DNA from: Deinococcus aetherius
Lineage (GTDB): Bacteria; Deinococcota; Deinococci; Deinococcales; Deinococcaceae
Length of the DNA stretch: 64,000 nucleotides
Direction of reading: 5' to 3'
Assembly: GCF_025997855.1 (NCBI RefSeq)
Contig: NZ_AP026560.1
Location: forward strand, 1-64,000
Positions 62,306 to 64,000 of the stretch are shown here, one piece after another. The position numbers were made by a program, and so were the translations under genes. Each line of letters opens with the position of its first letter. Position 1 is the stretch's first letter. The notes beneath the pieces were generated by a model, which had not been told where the DNA came from, did no database searches, and saw nothing but the letters and a program-made list of their open reading frames with translations.

Positions 62306-62949
62306 CCCTCCCGGCCCCTGTGCGGGTCAAGGTCTGCGGGACCACGAGCGTGAAGGACGCCGTCCTCGCCGCCGAGGCGGGGGCCGACGCCCTGGGCTTC
62401 ATCTTCGCGCCCGTCAGTCGGCGGCGAGTCTCCGTGCCCGTGGCGCGCGAGGCGGGGCTGAACGTGGGCCCGGCGGTCGCCCGGGTGGGCGTCTTCCTGG
62501 GGCAGGGCCTCGACGAGGTGCTGCGCATGGCGGAGGGGGCGCGGCTGAGCGCCGTGCAGCTCCACGGCCCCCTGCCCGACCTTTACGTCCGGGAGGTGGC
62601 CCGGTATTATCCCGTGCTGCGCGTCCTGCGTCCCGCCGACCTGCTGGCGGGCGCGGGCGGGCAGACCCCCCCTCCCCCCGGTGTCACCCCCATGCTCGAC
62701 GCCCCGGAGCCCGGCGGCGGGGTGCCCCTCGACTGGGCGGCCCTGCGAGACGTGTTTCCCCCGGGTGCCTGGCTTGCGGGAGGCCTGGGACCCGAGAACG
62801 TGGCCCAGGCCGTCCGCACCCTGCGCCCCGCCGGAGTGGACGCCGTGAGCCGCCTGGAGGCAGGCCCCGGAGTCAAGGCTCCCGAGCGCGTCCGCGCCTT
62901 CGTCCGGGCGGCGAAAGAGGCGTGGCCCCCCGAGTTATCCACAGGTTGA
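62302..62949 (+). CDS. trpF: Phosphoribosylanthranilate isomerase
   Basis: TrpF catalyses the third step of tryptophan synthesis. The 215-residue TIM barrel has [81 protein letters not shown] and the C-terminal [27 protein letters not shown] 62302 overlaps the upstream gene. Its final codons (LSTG) are encoded by a DnaA box (62935-62943). Confidence 0.93.
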   Translation: MTLPAPVRVKVCGTTSVKDAVLAAEAGADALGFIFAPVSRRRVSVPVAREAGLNVGPAVARVGVFLGQGLDEVLRMAEGARLSAVQLHGPLPDLYVREVARYYPVLRVLRPADLLAGAGGQTPPPPGVTPMLDAPEPGGGVPLDWAALRDVFPPGAWLAGGLGPENVAQAVRTLRPAGVDAVSRLEAGPGVKAPERVRAFVRAAKEAWPPELSTG

Positions 62950-63103
62950 CGCCTGCCTGTGGATAACTTTGTGGAACTCTTCCACCGCCTTCACAGCCCT
63001 GAGAAATAACGTCCCAAACAGCTTTTATTGGCGCTCTCCGAGGGACGACGGCGCCGGGCGGTCCCGGGTTGTCCACAGGGGTTGTGGATAAGTCTGTGGA
63101 TAA
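62935..63103. other. Third DnaA-box cluster
   Basis: Perfect boxes lie at 62935-62943 (TTATCCACA, inside the end of trpF) and at 62958-62966, 63083-63091 and 63095-63103 (TGTGGATAA). A one-mismatch box, TTGTCCACA, lies at 63069-63077. The rest of the gap to 63128 holds no gene. No CTA-trio run is present. Confidence 0.85.
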
Positions 63104-63128
63104 CTTCTGGACGCCGTCGGGGCGGGCT

Positions 63129-64000
63129 TCAAGCGTTTTTGCTCCCGGAAGGGTCGTCTTCCAGGCCGAACCACCCGGCGATCCTGCGCCCCCCGTCCAT
63201 GATGTCGCGGGGGGGGTTCGCCCCGGCTGGCGGCCCACCGAAGGCGGCGAAGGGCACCCGCGCGAGGGTGTGGGCCTTGACCCCCAGGTTCTCCAGGTTG
63301 CCGTGATCGCTCGTCAGCACGACCCAGGTGCCCGCCTCCAGCAGGCCGCTCAACAGGGCGTCCACCCGTGCGAGGTAGGCCCGCCCGGCGCGCAGGACGT
63401 CCGGCGGCGTCGGGGTGCGGCCCCGGTGACCCAGGAAGTCGCCGAACCACAGGTCGCAGGCGAGCAGGTCGTATTCCTCCGAAGTGCGCGCCAGCTCCTC
63501 GCCGAGCCGCCCGATCTCGCCCGGGGGCATCACCTCCAGCCAGGGCTCGGCGTACCCCAGGCCCAGGGTCGCGGGAACAGGGGGCACTCCGGGGGGGTTG
63601 AGTTCCGCCCCCGCCGCCTGGAAGGAGAAGGGGAAGCAGCCCGCCCGGGGCCTGCGGGCCTGGGCCGCGAAGTAGCCCGGGGGGTAGTGGTTCGCCAGCG
63701 CCACCCGCGCGCCCGCCCGGGCCAGCCGCACGGGCAGGGCGTGGGCGCGCAGCAGGCCTTGCAGGGTGGGCCCCGGGTGCGGCCCGAAGTGCTCACCCAT
63801 CCGCCGCACCGCGTCCCGGCCCGTCAGCCAGCAGGTCTGCCCGGTGCCCGACTGTGGCAGACCCGGCACCCCGAGCGTCGCGTCGAGCGCGTGCCCCGCC
63901 TCCACGAGGGGGCGCAGGGTCGGGAGGCTCTGCTCCCACACCGACCCCGGCGGCGCGTCGTGCGGGTGGCCCACACCGTCGAGGGCCAGCCAGACGAGAC
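63129..64000 (-). CDS. Metallo-phosphomutase-like (alkaline phosphatase superfamily) protein, partial
   Basis: The reading frame continues past the window end ([20 protein letters not shown] is readable at the edge), so the 5' end is missing. The visible part has the superfamily's metal-binding features: an N-terminal LDGVG segment, [18 protein letters not shown] with the likely nucleophile region, [18 protein letters not shown], and [29 protein letters not shown], as in cofactor-independent phosphoglycerate mutases. Its substrate is unknown. It converges on trpF across the third DnaA-box cluster. Confidence 0.82.
   Translation of the reverse strand, partial: LVWLALDGVGHPHDAPPGSVWEQSLPTLRPLVEAGHALDATLGVPGLPQSGTGQTCWLTGRDAVRRMGEHFGPHPGPTLQGLLRAHALPVRLARAGARVALANHYPPGYFAAQARRPRAGCFPFSFQAAGAELNPPGVPPVPATLGLGYAEPWLEVMPPGEIGRLGEELARTSEEYDLLACDLWFGDFLGHRGRTPTPPDVLRAGRAYLARVDALLSGLLEAGTWVVLTSDHGNLENLGVKAHTLARVPFAAFGGPPAGANPPRDIMDGGRRIAGWFGLEDDPSGSKNA

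Overview
The window is a high-GC bacterial chromosome segment that begins at dnaA. It is almost certainly a Deinococcus (Deinococcota) chromosome opened at its replication origin. The reasons are the dnaA-oriC-dnaN-eno-pyk-tyrS order, a ddrC gene (a DNA-damage-response protein known only from Deinococcus) carrying a near-consensus radiation/desiccation response motif, a DtxR-family MntR with a manganese-type ABC transporter, and many start codons placed 5-7 nt after a TANNNT -10 box (leaderless mRNAs, common in this genus). No tRNA, rRNA, insertion sequence or CRISPR array was seen.

Layout. 1-6.2 kb: dnaA, an oriC with eight perfect DnaA boxes and a CTA-repeat unwinding element, dnaN, eno, pyk, then a second DnaA-box cluster. 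6.2-15.4 kb: tyrS, a MOSC protein, trmK, a macrodomain protein, gmk, an unknown basic protein, pta-ackA and tsaE. 15.4-19.7 kb: an unrecognised three-gene operon (Roadblock protein, membrane protein, long helical protein) in which the first and last products share an N-terminal domain. 19.7-24 kb: a GNAT, menG, a uracil-DNA-glycosylase-like protein, a zinc-ribbon protein and an acetyl-CoA synthetase. 24-30.5 kb: ddrC, an LptF/LptG pair, a receiver-like/PATAN/Roadblock fusion, an Lrp-type ligand-binding protein and a fused siroheme decarboxylase. 30.7-34.3 kb: tkt, a tandem GNAT and a small protein. 34.4-39.3 kb (minus strand): ECF sigma factor, anti-sigma, RseB-like protein, DUF1800, DUF1501 and a c-type cytochrome.

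39.4-43.7 kb is an MntR-controlled Mn/Zn ABC transporter operon whose ATPase gene carries a one-base frameshift. 43.8-59.6 kb is a cobalamin locus: cobS, an alpha-ribazole phosphatase-like gene, a cobalamin riboswitch, then btuF, cobO, a Ni/Co transporter, a cobN with a fused 2Fe-2S domain, a chelatase ChlI/ChlD fusion, cbiB, cobD, cobQ, cobU and cobT. A VapBC-type toxin-antitoxin pair sits between cobN and the chelatase gene, a short remnant resembling the end of cobB sits before cbiB, and a palindromic repeat is inserted in frame into cobN. No corrin-ring methylation genes are present. 59.6-64 kb holds a PAS-GGDEF-EAL protein, a small helical protein, trpF, a third DnaA-box cluster and a partial metallo-phosphomutase-like gene.

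Two repeat types stand out. One is a 60-bp unit seen three times that joins a sigma-70-type promoter directly to a terminator hairpin. The other is a palindromic repeat containing GAGCTGTACCAGTCCC, found intergenically and inside cobN.
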